Assembly (NCBI RefSeq): GCF_002571225.1
Contig: NZ_NVEC01000001.1
Coordinates: 46,018-110,017 of the forward strand
Length of the DNA: 64,000 nucleotides
Direction: 5' to 3'
Origin: Bacillus sp. AFS059628
GTDB lineage: Bacteria; Bacillota; Bacilli; Bacillales; Bacillaceae_G
Position numbers and translations under genes: made by a program
Shown here: piece after piece, positions 32,320 to 41,387 of the stretch
Position numbering within the stretch: position 1 is the stretch's first letter
Layout of the letters: each line of letters opens with the position of its first letter
The notes under the pieces: generated by a model
What the model saw: only the letters and a program-made list of their open reading frames with translations
Told to the model about the DNA's origin: nothing
Database searches by the model: none

Positions 32320-33993
32320 TTAAACCTCTATTATTATAGGAAGGATCATCGGTTTTCTTTTCGTATTAGTATATATAAACTTCCCTAAAGCCTCTCTTAC
32401 TTCTCTTTTCAAAATACCCCAGCTATTCACATTCTCTTTCTTCAAATTATTAATTGTAATAACAGCTAATTTATTTAATTCCTTCAAAAACTCTTCTGAA
32501 TCACGAACATAGACAAATCCACGAGAGATAATATCAGGACCGGAAATAATTTCTCCATCCACTTTATTAAAGGTAATAACTATTACGAGCATTCCATCTT
32601 CTGAAAGTTGTTTTCGATCACGTAATAAGGCATTTCCAACATCACCAATTCCTAATCCATCTACATATATATTTCCAGCCTGTATTTTTCTAGATTGAAC
32701 GGCCACTTCATTACTAATATCTACAACATCTCCATTACGAACGATAAAGATATTTTCTTTTTCGACACCAATTGATTCTGCTAACAAACTATGGTGATGT
32801 AGCATTCTAAACTCCCCATGAATTGGGATAAAATATTTAGGTTTCATTAAAGTGAGCATTAATTTCAATTCTTCTTGATACGCATGACCAGATACATGGA
32901 CTCCAGTAGAACTACCTGATCCATATATTACTTTTGCTCCTAAAGCAAATAAATTATCTATAATTCTTGAAACGTTACGTTCATTTCCTGGAATCGGAGT
33001 CGCGGCTATAATAACCGTGTCTTCTGGTAAAACATCAACTTGTCTATAGTTTCCACTCGCTAAACGCGCTAAAGCTGCCATCGGTTCTCCTTGACTTCCT
33101 GTACAAAGTATCGCTACCTGCTTTGGATCTAAACGATTTACCTCACTCGCTTCAATTAACATGCCGTCTGGAATATGTAAATATCCTTTCTCTAGAGCAA
33201 CTTCTACTACATTTACCATACTTCTCCCGAGCAAAGCTAATTTTCGATTTGTTTTTATGCAAGCTTCAACTATTTGCTGAACACGATTCACATTAGAAGC
33301 AAATGTAGAAATAATTACTTTTCTATTTGCTTTCATAAATATTTCCTCTATCCGTTCTCCTACCGATCTCTCTGATGGAGTAAAACCTGGTCGTTCTGCA
33401 TTTGTACTTTCAGATAGTAAAGCTAGTACACCTTCACTACCTATTTTAGCCATTTTATGAATATCAGGATGTTGGTTATTTACTGGTGTTAAATCAAATT
33501 TAAAATCTCCGGTATGTACTACATTACCTTCTCGAGTATGAAACACAATACCGAGGCAATCTGGAATACTATGATTCGTTTTAAAAAATATCGTCTTAAT
33601 AGAACCGAGATCAATTTCTGATTCTGCGTGAATGACGATTAATTCTGTATCATTTTGAAGATTATGCTCTTTTAATTTAATTTCAATTAAACCTAACGTT
33701 AACTTCGTCGCATAGATTGGTACGTTTAGTTGTTTTAAAAAATATGGTATTCCGCCAATATGGTCCTCATGCCCATGCGTGACGACTAACCCGCGAATTT
33801 TTTCTTTATTTTCTTGTAAGTATGTGATGTCTGGAATTATTAAATCAATTCCTAATAAACTTTCATCTGGAAATTTAGATCCACAATCAATAACGACAAT
33901 ATCATTTTCATATTGAATAGCGTACATATTTTTTCCTATTTCATTTACTCCACCTAAAGCAACGATAGACAAGTTGTTTTTTAATGACTTCAA
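32320..33993 (-). CDS. Ribonuclease J family protein
   Basis: RNase J is a metallo-beta-lactamase/beta-CASP nuclease with 5'-3' exo- and endonuclease activity in mRNA decay. The 557-residue protein has the zinc motif HGHEDH (about residues 73-78), HTGDFKFD, the beta-CASP LLSESTNAERPGFTPSE, and the C-terminal IHGEFRML and KRKPMILPIIIEV. Length matches B. subtilis RNase J1 (555). The best start is the TTG at 33993 (MKSLKNN), nine bases after AAAGGGAGG. B. subtilis has two forms; whether this is J1, J2 or an extra paralogue cannot be told here. Confidence 0.93.
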   Translation of the reverse strand: MKSLKNNLSIVALGGVNEIGKNMYAIQYENDIVVIDCGSKFPDESLLGIDLIIPDITYLQENKEKIRGLVVTHGHEDHIGGIPYFLKQLNVPIYATKLTLGLIEIKLKEHNLQNDTELIVIHAESEIDLGSIKTIFFKTNHSIPDCLGIVFHTREGNVVHTGDFKFDLTPVNNQHPDIHKMAKIGSEGVLALLSESTNAERPGFTPSERSVGERIEEIFMKANRKVIISTFASNVNRVQQIVEACIKTNRKLALLGRSMVNVVEVALEKGYLHIPDGMLIEASEVNRLDPKQVAILCTGSQGEPMAALARLASGNYRQVDVLPEDTVIIAATPIPGNERNVSRIIDNLFALGAKVIYGSGSSTGVHVSGHAYQEELKLMLTLMKPKYFIPIHGEFRMLHHHSLLAESIGVEKENIFIVRNGDVVDISNEVAVQSRKIQAGNIYVDGLGIGDVGNALLRDRKQLSEDGMLVIVITFNKVDGEIISGPDIISRGFVYVRDSEEFLKELNKLAVITINNLKKENVNSWGILKREVREALGKFIYTNTKRKPMILPIIIEV

Positions 33994-34014
33994 ATGATAA
34001 AACCTCCCTTTCAC

Positions 34015-34325
34015 ATTTATAATTCGTGAAATCGTATTTAGGCTTTATTATTTGTAATGAAAAAGGACTTCATACTATTTCATACATATAAAAATTCACA
34101 CACTATTCTTATATGTATATCCCTAATAACACAGCCTCTCTCTAAAAAAGCTCCCATTTTTTCATTGATTTTTTATAAAATCTATTATATATTAATTACA
34201 GGTTCAAATTACGAGTTCAAAAGAACTTGTAATCAGACCCTTTATTTAATGGGTTTTACATATTTTCATTAGGCAAATTCCGAGAAATCGTATGATAAAA
34301 ATAAAAATGATGAGGAGAGGATCCG
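34015..34325. other. Intergenic region between RNase J and GerN genes
   Basis: A 311-base A/T-rich gap between divergent genes. A minus-strand TATAAA near 34020 could be the -10 of the RNase J gene, but no matching -35 is clear. No promoter consensus for the plus-strand gene was found. A 71-codon frame in it has no ribosome site and biased composition, so I see no gene here. Confidence 0.5.
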
Positions 34326-35489
34326 ATGGAATTCGAATTTTTCTTTCAAATTGCACTTATTTTATTAAGTACAAAGCTTGCTGGTGATCTTAGTGTTAGA
34401 TTAGGCCAACCTTCTGTACTCGGTAAATTAATTGTCGGTATCGTTATCGGTCCAGCTGTATTAGGTTGGATTGAGAATTCAGAACTTCTAACACAATTAA
34501 GTAATGTTGGGGTTATTCTTTTAATGTTTATGGCCGGTCTTGAAACAGACTTAGAGGAATTAAACGCAAACCGTAATTCTTCTTTAGCTGTTGCACTTGG
34601 AGGTATTATTCTTCCATTCGTAGGTGGTTACGTTTCTGGTCTTGTTATGGGAATGGAACAAGGAAATGCTGTATTTTTAGGATTACTTCTATGTGCGACA
34701 AGTGTTAGTATTTCCGTACAAACACTTCGCGATTTAGGAAAGATGAAAACACGTGAAAGTACAACTATGCTGGGCGCAGCTGTATTTGATGACATTCTTG
34801 TCGTTATTTTATTAGCATTTGCAATGAGCTTCTTAGGTACGGACGATGTTAACTTAACAATGATTATCTTGAAGAAAGTTGTATTCTTCGCTTCTATTAT
34901 TTTAATCGGATGGAAAGGTGTTCCTGCGATTATGCGCTGGTTATCACCACTACGCGTATCTGAGTCTATCGTGAGCGCGGCTCTTATCATCTGTTTCTCA
35001 TTCGCATATTTCGGCGAATTATTAGGAATTGCTGGTATTATCGGTGCTTTCGCAGCTGGTATTGCGATTTCTCAAACGAATTACAAACATGAAGTAGAAA
35101 AGAAAGTAGAACCAATCGCTTACGCTATGTTCGTTCCAGTATTCTTCGTAAGTATCGGTATGAATATTACATTTGACGGTATTGGCAATCAAATTTGGTT
35201 CATCTTAGCATTAACTGTTATCGCTGTATTAACGAAACTAATCGGTTGTGGATTGGGTGCACGAATGACTGGATTTGATGCGAAGTCTTCTGCAATTATC
35301 GGTGCTGGAATGGTTTCTCGTGGTGAAGTTGCACTTATCATTGCTGGAACAGGACTTTCTTCAGGTCTACTAGCACAAGATTACTTTACAGCTATCGTTA
35401 TTGTCGTTATTTTAACTACAATGATTACACCACCAATGTTAAAATACACTTTTGGTGCAAAAGATAAAGCAATGAAAGCAAGTAAATAA
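34326..35489 (+). CDS. gerN: GerN-type Na+/H+-K+ antiporter (CPA2)
   Basis: A 387-residue cation:proton antiporter with about 12 membrane helices. CPA2 marks include STKLAGDLSVRLGQPSVLGKLIVGI, LLMFMAGLETDLEEL, the tandem Asp region AAVFDDILVVILLAF and MVSRGEVALI. Length and N-terminus agree with what I recall of B. cereus GerN, which exchanges Na+ for H+/K+ and is needed for inosine-triggered spore germination. A paralogue (GerT) also exists in this group, so the exact name is probable rather than certain. GAGGAGAGG precedes the ATG. Confidence 0.85.
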   Translation: MEFEFFFQIALILLSTKLAGDLSVRLGQPSVLGKLIVGIVIGPAVLGWIENSELLTQLSNVGVILLMFMAGLETDLEELNANRNSSLAVALGGIILPFVGGYVSGLVMGMEQGNAVFLGLLLCATSVSISVQTLRDLGKMKTRESTTMLGAAVFDDILVVILLAFAMSFLGTDDVNLTMIILKKVVFFASIILIGWKGVPAIMRWLSPLRVSESIVSAALIICFSFAYFGELLGIAGIIGAFAAGIAISQTNYKHEVEKKVEPIAYAMFVPVFFVSIGMNITFDGIGNQIWFILALTVIAVLTKLIGCGLGARMTGFDAKSSAIIGAGMVSRGEVALIIAGTGLSSGLLAQDYFTAIVIVVILTTMITPPMLKYTFGAKDKAMKASK

Positions 35490-35497
35490 GTTTCATA

Positions 35498-35539
35498 AAA
35501 AAGAAGATTACTATCTTATAAGATAGTAATCTTCTTTTT
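35498..35539. terminator. Long perfect terminator hairpin after gerN
   Basis: A 42-base palindrome centred at 35518/35519, with A-rich left and T-rich right ends. It lies between gerN and the convergent 40-aa gene and can serve both. Confidence 0.93.
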
Positions 35540-35549
35540 CGCTTTATTT

Positions 35550-35672
35550 CTAAACAATTTTATTCGTTTTTAACCATTTTTCAAAAATAATTCGTGCTTC
35601 TTCATCATCCATATCAATACTAAATGAATACACCTTAATGCCGTAATCATCTATATATTCACCTAGCTTCAT
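35550..35672 (-). CDS. Small acidic hypothetical protein (40 aa)
   Basis: The ATG at 35672 overlaps the stop of the upstream 52-aa gene (ATGA) and has AAAGGTGGAG three bases upstream. The product, MKLGEYIDDYGIKVYSFSID followed by an acidic helix with EEARIIFEKWLKTNKIV, is acidic with no membrane segment or known motif. Coupled translation and a good ribosome site make it a credible gene. It could form a complex with its 52-aa neighbour; this is inference. Confidence 0.7.
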   Translation of the reverse strand: MKLGEYIDDYGIKVYSFSIDMDDEEARIIFEKWLKTNKIV

Positions 35673-35827
35673 TTCTCCACCTTTTTGTAAAAATCGCCTG
35701 CCTCATCTTGCGGAATATACGCATCCCAAACTGGTTCCTTTATTCTTTTGTACGCCGTCACTTCTAAATCATATCCATCTTCATAATATCCGATGTGATA
35801 ATGTTGATTAGAATCATATTTCTTCAT
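35669..35827 (-). CDS. Small Tyr/Asp-rich hypothetical protein (52 aa)
   Basis: The ATG at 35827 follows AAAGGGAGGGG at the right distance; the open frame continues 28 codons upstream through a terminator and is not used. The product begins MKKYDSNQHYHIGYYEDGYD, continues LEVTAYKRIKEPVWDAYIPQ and ends charged (DEAGDFYKKVEK). It looks like a small soluble beta-rich protein; I recognise no family. It overlaps the 40-aa gene by 4 bases. Confidence 0.7.
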   Translation of the reverse strand: MKKYDSNQHYHIGYYEDGYDLEVTAYKRIKEPVWDAYIPQDEAGDFYKKVEK

Positions 35828-35877
35828 AATAAATTCCCCTCCCTTTGAAAATGTATCACCTTTCACATAATAAACAA

Positions 35878-35904
35878 AAGCGAGCTGTATATTACAGCTC
35901 GCTT
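35878..35904 (-). terminator. Terminator after the aminotransferase gene
   Basis: AAGCGAGCTGTA and TACAGCTCGCTT pair perfectly around a 3-base loop; on the minus strand a TTTTGTTT run follows. Confidence 0.9.
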
Positions 35905-35910
35905 CATTCA

Positions 35911-37263
35911 TTAAATACGTTCCATCGCTGTCTTCAACGTTCCAACAACAAAGGCAATTTCTTCACTTGAAATAACAAGTGGTGGTGCTAATGTTAAGAC
36001 GTTATTATAACCTGCTGTTGTCATACCGTTCCGTCCTATAATTAACCCTTTTTCTTTACAAGCATTTACAACGCTTGCAATTTTGTCGTTATCAATTGGC
36101 TCTTTCGTCTTTTTATCATTTACTAGTTCAATTCCAACTAGTAGACCTTTTCCTCTAATATCCCCTACAAGTGGATGCTCTCCAATTTCTTCTTTTAATT
36201 GCTCTAATAAAAGCGAACCCATTTGTGCAGATCGCTCAATTAAATTTTCATTTTCCATAATTTCTAAGTTTTTAAGCGCTAATGCACAAGCCGCTGGATT
36301 TCCACCAAATGTATTAATATGACGGAAGAATTCATAATCTCCCTTTCCTTTAAATGCTTCATATATTTCTTTTTTCACAGCTGTTGCTGATAATGGTAAA
36401 TACGCGCTCGTAATCCCTTTTGCCATCGTAATAATATCTGGCTTCACATCATAATTCATAAATCCAAATGCTTTTCCTGTACGTCCGAAACCACAAATAA
36501 CTTCATCGCTAATGAGCAATGCACCGTGTTTTTGACACATTTCATGAACAGCTTTCATATAGTCCTGTGGCGGCATTAAAATGCCTCCGCCCGTAATAAT
36601 TGGTTCCATAATAAAAGCTGCAATCGTTTCACTTAATTCCCATGTCATAACGCGATCTACTTCTTTTACACATTCCACATCATAAATGTTCTGTCTTTCT
36701 ATTCCAGGCATACGATAACAATCTGGCGGTGTTACATGTAAAAAGCCTGAAGCAAATGGCTCATATTGATATCTACGCTGTGCTTGTCCCGTCGCTGCCA
36801 TCGTTGCCATTGTATTTCCATGATACCCGCGGTAACGTGACATAAATTTATAACGATGCGGTTCACCTTTTTGCGCATAGTATTGTCTTGCTATTTTAAA
36901 AGCTGTTTCGTTCGCTTCCGAACCACTATTAGAGAAGAAAATAACATACTCTCCTCCAAGCCACTCATTTAATTTTTCTGCAAGTTTTATAGCCGGTTCA
37001 TGCGATTGTGACATTGGAAAGTATGATAATGTTTGCAATTGCTCATATGCCGCCTCTGCAAGCTCTTTTCTGCCATATCCACTATTCACACACCAAAGAC
37101 CACTCATACCATCTAAATATCTTTTTCCTTGTATATCCTCAACCCAGCACCCTTCTGCTTTTGCCCCTACCATTGTACTATTTGGACTAAAGGGACGCAT
37201 TCCGTGCCAAACATATTGCTCATCTTTTGCTAATAGTTCATCAGTCTGTTTCGTTTTCATCAT
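35911..37263 (-). CDS. Class III (omega) aminotransferase
   Basis: A PLP enzyme of 450 residues. The cofactor pocket is visible: NSGSEANETAFKIAR, ISDEVICGFGRTG with D253, and the Schiff-base lysine K282 in ITMAKGITS. The sequence is of the omega-amino acid:pyruvate type (beta-alanine, taurine, GABA or amine donors); the donor cannot be fixed by eye. The start is the ATG at 37263, five bases after AAGGTGG; the frame starts 11 codons upstream without a site. A sodium/solute symporter lies upstream on the same strand. Confidence 0.92.
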   Translation of the reverse strand: MMKTKQTDELLAKDEQYVWHGMRPFSPNSTMVGAKAEGCWVEDIQGKRYLDGMSGLWCVNSGYGRKELAEAAYEQLQTLSYFPMSQSHEPAIKLAEKLNEWLGGEYVIFFSNSGSEANETAFKIARQYYAQKGEPHRYKFMSRYRGYHGNTMATMAATGQAQRRYQYEPFASGFLHVTPPDCYRMPGIERQNIYDVECVKEVDRVMTWELSETIAAFIMEPIITGGGILMPPQDYMKAVHEMCQKHGALLISDEVICGFGRTGKAFGFMNYDVKPDIITMAKGITSAYLPLSATAVKKEIYEAFKGKGDYEFFRHINTFGGNPAACALALKNLEIMENENLIERSAQMGSLLLEQLKEEIGEHPLVGDIRGKGLLVGIELVNDKKTKEPIDNDKIASVVNACKEKGLIIGRNGMTTAGYNNVLTLAPPLVISSEEIAFVVGTLKTAMERI

Positions 37264-37414
37264 TTCTTCCACCTTCCATAACAACTTATTTTTCACAAAA
37301 GCTGTGCTGGTGCCATGATGATTTAAATTTCTCCCTGCTTATTTTCATTCCACAAAATTAAGACAAATCCTACTTACAAAGCAGTATTATTTACAAGAAA
37401 ATGACAAAAGAAAA

Positions 37415-37445
37415 AGGAGCTTTTCTTATATATCGAAAAGCTCCT
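37415..37445 (-). terminator. Terminator after the SSS symporter gene
   Basis: AGGAGCTTTTC and GAAAAGCTCCT form an 11-bp stem around 9 bases, then on the minus strand TTTTTC. Confidence 0.88.
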
Positions 37446-37450
37446 CTTTC

Positions 37451-39001
37451 TTAATGCGAAGACGCATCACTAATACCATGACCAGTATTAGATTTCACAA
37501 GAATTTCATCAAACTTCGCCGCATCTTCTTTCTTACTAGATAACACGGTTCCTAAATATGCTGCAAGGAATCCGAGCGGAATTGAAATAATTCCAGGTGT
37601 CGTATACGGGAATATCGCTTCCCCAACAAATATAGCTTTGCCAGCTACAGGGTTCCAAACATTTGGACTTAACGCTACGAGAACAATGGCTGATACAAGA
37701 CCAACAATCATACCGGAGATAGCACCTGTCGTATTGAAGCGCTTCCAATAGATTGTGAATAATATAACTGGCAAGTTTGCACTCGCCGCTACTGCAAATG
37801 CTAATGAAACTAAAAACGCTACGTTCAATGTTTGAGCAAATAACGCAAGTATAATGGATAATACCGCTACTCCAATAGACGCATAGCGAGCCATTGACAC
37901 TTGCTCTTTTTCCGTTGATTTCCCCTTGCGAATAATTTCATTATAAAAATCATGTGCAAATGCTGATGCTGCTGTTAATACAAGGCCTGCCACTACAGCC
38001 AAAATCGTTGCAAAAGCAATGGCTGATACGAAAGCAAATAAGAAATCTCCACCTAACGCTTTCGCTAATAAAGGTGCTGCCATATTACCAGCAAGATTCG
38101 CTTTAATAATTGCTTCATTCCCTACAAATGCCGCTGCTCCAAATCCTAAGAAAATTGTCATAATATAAAATGCGCCAATTAGCCACGTAGCATATACAAC
38201 AGATTGACGTGCTGTTTTCGCATCACGTACTGTAAAAAAGCGAACAAGAATATGTGGTAATCCTGCAGTACCAAGGACTAGTCCTAAATTTAAAGATAGT
38301 GTATCAAGACCATCTTTATACTTTACACCGGGATTTAAAAACGACTCTTTTAACGGAGTAGCTGTTTTCATTTGCGCGAACATTTCCGTCACACTGAAAT
38401 TAAATTTGGCGAAAACGATTACAGAAATAATAAATGTACCCGCCATAAGTAATACAGCCTTAACAATTTGTACCCAGCTCGTCGCAGTCATTCCGCCAAA
38501 AATAACGTACACTGTCATTAATGTACCAACGATTAAAACGGATGTCGTATATTCAATCCCTAATAATAATTTAATAAGTGCACCCGCACCAACTAATTGC
38601 GCAATCATATAAAAAATCGAAATCGTCATTGTATTAAGCGCTGCAACTCCGCGAACTTTTTTCGCATCAAAACGCGCCGCAATCATATCTGCTAGCGTGT
38701 ACTTTCCTAAATTTCTAAGTGGCTCTGCAACTAAGTATAATACAACTAAGTAAGCAACTAAGAAACCGATACTATAAAAGAATCCATCAAAACCAGTTAA
38801 CGCGATCGCTCCGGCTATACCAAGAAAGGATGCAGCAGACATGTAATCTCCCGCAATGGCCAGACCATTTTGCCAACCAGTTAATCCCCCTCCAGCTGTA
38901 TAAAACTCACTCGCATTTTTCGTTTTCTTCGATGCAAAATAAGTTATGACGAGTGTACCAAGTACGATGATTAAAAATAGTGCAAAAGCGGTTGTATTCA
39001 A
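37451..39001 (-). CDS. Sodium:solute symporter, ActP/YwcA-like
   Basis: A 516-residue SSS-family transporter with about 13 membrane helices. Signatures include ASEFYTAGGGLTGWQNGLAIAGDYMSAASFLGIAG, which is typical of ActP-like acetate or short carboxylate permeases, and the Na+-site region TILAVVAGLVLTAASAFAHDFY. It is translated 2 bases after a DUF485 gene, the same pair as B. subtilis ywcB-ywcA and E. coli yjcH-actP. Acetate or another monocarboxylate is the probable substrate by family and context. Confidence 0.93.
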   Translation of the reverse strand: MNTTAFALFLIIVLGTLVITYFASKKTKNASEFYTAGGGLTGWQNGLAIAGDYMSAASFLGIAGAIALTGFDGFFYSIGFLVAYLVVLYLVAEPLRNLGKYTLADMIAARFDAKKVRGVAALNTMTISIFYMIAQLVGAGALIKLLLGIEYTTSVLIVGTLMTVYVIFGGMTATSWVQIVKAVLLMAGTFIISVIVFAKFNFSVTEMFAQMKTATPLKESFLNPGVKYKDGLDTLSLNLGLVLGTAGLPHILVRFFTVRDAKTARQSVVYATWLIGAFYIMTIFLGFGAAAFVGNEAIIKANLAGNMAAPLLAKALGGDFLFAFVSAIAFATILAVVAGLVLTAASAFAHDFYNEIIRKGKSTEKEQVSMARYASIGVAVLSIILALFAQTLNVAFLVSLAFAVAASANLPVILFTIYWKRFNTTGAISGMIVGLVSAIVLVALSPNVWNPVAGKAIFVGEAIFPYTTPGIISIPLGFLAAYLGTVLSSKKEDAAKFDEILVKSNTGHGISDASSH

Positions 39002-39003
39002 AG

Positions 39004-39345
39004 TCAGCCCCTCCCTTTTTGCATATCTTGCAGAATGTTTTGTGAGATTTTATCAAAGGATTCAGCTTTTTTGCTGTAAATCATACATAATGACCACGTC
39101 ATGATAAATTGTGCAAAAGCAAATATCCACGCCCACGTAACATCACCAAATGCTGGTGTATTGAGTACCTTTGAGTACGATGTTAAAATAGGTAACGCAA
39201 TAAAAAAGCTTAAAAAGAAAATACTCATTGGAACGATGAACTTCTTTTTCGTATTTAATAACAATTGAAATTCTTCTGACTGAACAACCTCTGTATAATT
39301 CACCTCATTTTGTAACTTACGCGCTGACGTATCATCTCGTTTCAT
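39004..39345 (-). CDS. DUF485 membrane protein (YwcB/YjcH-like)
   Basis: The 113-residue protein has two membrane helices (KKFIVPMSIFFLSFFIALPIL and TWAWIFAFAQFIMTWSLCMIY) after a polar N-terminus with VVQSEEFQLLLNTKKK, the DUF485 signature. DUF485 genes almost always precede an ActP-type symporter; the role is unknown but is probably accessory. The ATG at 39345 lacks a strong ribosome site (only GAGGGGATTAG at long range). Confidence 0.88.
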   Translation of the reverse strand: MKRDDTSARKLQNEVNYTEVVQSEEFQLLLNTKKKFIVPMSIFFLSFFIALPILTSYSKVLNTPAFGDVTWAWIFAFAQFIMTWSLCMIYSKKAESFDKISQNILQDMQKGRG

Positions 39346-39583
39346 TCTCTAATCCCCTCTCTTACTAGAAATACAATTCCCCCTTGTATACCTAAAGACT
39401 AAATTTTATAAATATTCAGAAACTTATTTTCATTTTAGACAATCCATACATTCCTGCAAAGATTTTTCGATAGACATTTTTCGGCAATTTCCCCTAAATT
39501 TTTAATATACTTTTTCAACATACAATTTATGAACTTCAATCCCGTATCAGCGAAGCTTTCATACTCGTTATAACAAAATAAAA

Positions 39584-39606
39584 AAGCAGTGCTTATCGCA
39601 CCACTT
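39584..39606 (-). terminator. Probable terminator of the fatty-acid hydroxylase-like gene
   Basis: AAGCAGTGC pairs with GCACCACTT using two G-U wobbles around TTATC; on the minus strand it runs into TTTTTTATTTT. It overlaps the last codons of the gene. Confidence 0.6.
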
Positions 39607-40222
39607 CTGTTTTTTTCTCTTTTTCTAAATTACGAGCTGTTTCGCTTAATTCAACATCTTTTCCATCTTTAAGCGTTCCAAATAGGAAATCAAATACTGG
39701 ATTGGAAACACCAAACCAAAACCTTTCATTTTTATAATGGTGTAGTATGTGCTGTTTTTTTAGCCATCTTCCAAACTTAGTAACAGGACGAATTGGCTTA
39801 TGTGCAATATAATGTTTCCATTCATAAACGAGAAGCATGATAATCATTCCGATTCCGAATGAAAGTGTAACAGTAACACTTTTTGTTATAGCGTACGATA
39901 TTAGTAAATATATAGTAAAGCTCGGTATACTAAACCATACAGGCAAAAATAAAAGCTTTAAATCATCTGGATATACGTGATGATCATAATGTAATCTTCT
40001 TAACATTTTTAATAAAAATACGTTTTTAGGTGGTTTTAAGTGAAATAAAAAACGGTGTGTCATATATTCGTTAAGCATATAAAAAACAATCCCAAACAAA
40101 CAGGCTAACATACCGATCCATGTAAAAAATTGCATTTTTAAAATAATAATGAAAACAAATAATATACTATACATAATAACGATATCATGTTGTAAAAAGA
40201 ACTCTTTCCCCACTCTCTTCAT
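39593..40222 (-). CDS. Fatty-acid hydroxylase/sterol desaturase-family protein
   Basis: A 209-residue membrane protein with the eight-histidine di-iron pattern of this superfamily: HRFLFH, HYDHH, WKHYIAHK and HILHHYK, spread over about four hydrophobic segments. Members use O2 to hydroxylate or desaturate lipids. The natural lipid here is unknown. It is a single-gene unit; the ATG at 40222 follows GAAGGGG-like sequence. Confidence 0.88.
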   Translation of the reverse strand: MKRVGKEFFLQHDIVIMYSILFVFIIILKMQFFTWIGMLACLFGIVFYMLNEYMTHRFLFHLKPPKNVFLLKMLRRLHYDHHVYPDDLKLLFLPVWFSIPSFTIYLLISYAITKSVTVTLSFGIGMIIMLLVYEWKHYIAHKPIRPVTKFGRWLKKQHILHHYKNERFWFGVSNPVFDFLFGTLKDGKDVELSETARNLEKEKKTEVVR

Positions 40223-40247
40223 GTTCCTTCCCCCTTTTCCAAAAAAA

Positions 40248-40272
40248 CAGCCGCAACATATCGTTACGACTA
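40248..40272 (-). terminator. Probable terminator after the 97-aa gene
   Basis: CAGCCGCAAC pairs with GTTACGACT using two wobbles; on the minus strand a run of seven T follows. Confidence 0.7.
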
Positions 40273-40305
40273 CTTCTTTTATTTTCTATTCTTATTCTAT
40301 TCGCT

Positions 40306-40599
40306 TTACAAATTTGCCTGCTGCTCTATTGTCGAGAAAAAATTGTTCGATTCAAATATATTTTGCTTTGGAATAATATGTTCCACCGCAAACACTGTTA
40401 CTTCTCCTCTTTGTACCTCTCCAATAATGAGTCCAAATACTTCATGATTTACCGCAAAAGTTGGTTGCTTTGTTTGTAGTAATCTCGCTGCAGTATGAAG
40501 TACCGCTTCATATAGTGGATTCCTATCAGTAATTTCTTTTCGGATTTTTGGTGCTAACGTAATAATAATTTCTTTTCCGTCAATAGTGGTTCGATACAT
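40306..40599 (-). CDS. Hypothetical protein (97 aa)
   Basis: Starts at the ATG at 40599 (MYRTTIDGKEIIITLAPKIR), five bases after AAGGGGAGA; the frame continues upstream into lysE. The product is soluble, alpha/beta, with a helix EAVLHTAARLLQTKQ, a beta-rich middle and a polar C-terminus. I recognise no family. It lies 19 bases after the LysE-type gene and is probably co-transcribed with it. Confidence 0.7.
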   Translation of the reverse strand: MYRTTIDGKEIIITLAPKIRKEITDRNPLYEAVLHTAARLLQTKQPTFAVNHEVFGLIIGEVQRGEVTVFAVEHIIPKQNIFESNNFFSTIEQQANL

Positions 40600-40618
40600 A
40601 AAAATCTCCCCTTCAATC

Positions 40619-41251
40619 TTATGTGAACAACTGTAAAGCTTTGTATGCAACATGGATAGAATATCCTACTAAAATAATACCCGCTCCGGCTGTTATATAG
40701 CCTATTGCTTTTTGCTTTAATAAAGTTCTGCCAAAATGGACAGAAAATGCGATATTTACATTCCATAAAATAATACCAACGATAATACAAAGACTGTACA
40801 AAAAGGCTTCTTGTTTCGTTACCTTCGTGAGCAATGAGCTAAGTGTACTTCCGTATATACCAAACCAAAAAACAAGATTTAATGGATTGGATATCGCAAT
40901 TAAAAAACCTGCCATAAACGATTGTTTCAGGCCACTTACCTCTTCTTTTTTATATTCCATATTCGACTTAGAAATTCCTTGTTTTACACTTTGAAATCCT
41001 AAATAAAATAATAAGAAAAACCCTGTACAATACATAAAAGCTTGTACATATGTATACATAAACAAAGAAGATAAACCGAAATAAATGAGAAGCATAAACA
41101 AAATATCTGCAGTCATTCCACCAATTCCAACAACCCACGCATGCCAAAAACCTCGTTCAATTCCTCGTTTTAACATTTCAATATTAATCGGACCTACTGG
41201 CGCAGCTAATGAAATACCTAATACAATTTGTTGTATAATTGCTCCAAACAT
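40619..41251 (-). CDS. LysE-family amino acid exporter (YcgF-like)
   Basis: A 210-residue exporter with six membrane helices. The signature GISLAAPVGPINIEMLKRGIERGFWHAWVVGIGGMTAD is that of LysE/RhtB translocators. The start is the ATG at 41251 (MFGAIIQQ) after AAAGGA; the ORF runs 40 codons further, into leader sequence. B. subtilis has LysE-like ycgF next to ycgG, the same pair as here with the following entry. Substrate unknown. Confidence 0.9.
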   Translation of the reverse strand: MFGAIIQQIVLGISLAAPVGPINIEMLKRGIERGFWHAWVVGIGGMTADILFMLLIYFGLSSLFMYTYVQAFMYCTGFFLLFYLGFQSVKQGISKSNMEYKKEEVSGLKQSFMAGFLIAISNPLNLVFWFGIYGSTLSSLLTKVTKQEAFLYSLCIIVGIILWNVNIAFSVHFGRTLLKQKAIGYITAGAGIILVGYSIHVAYKALQLFT

Positions 41252-41362
41252 CGCTCTATCCTTTCTACTTCCTTTACTATTAAGTAATGATGTAATAATT
41301 AAAAATAGACTAGCTTTCATCAAACCACTTACTAAAATACCCTTTTTATCCAAAATATGCAA

Positions 41363-41387
41363 AAGAGCCATCTAGATGATGACTCTT
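41363..41387 (-). terminator. Terminator or attenuator between ycgG-like and lysE-like genes
   Basis: AAGAGCCATC pairs with GATGACTCTT (one G-U) around 5 bases; on the minus strand TTTTGCATATTTT follows. It overlaps the ycgG-like stop and leaves a leader of about 110 bases before the LysE start. Confidence 0.7.

Noticed and set aside
34057-34272. 71-codon plus-strand frame in the gap before gerN
   Set aside because: There is no ribosome site, and the composition is that of A/T-rich intergenic DNA.
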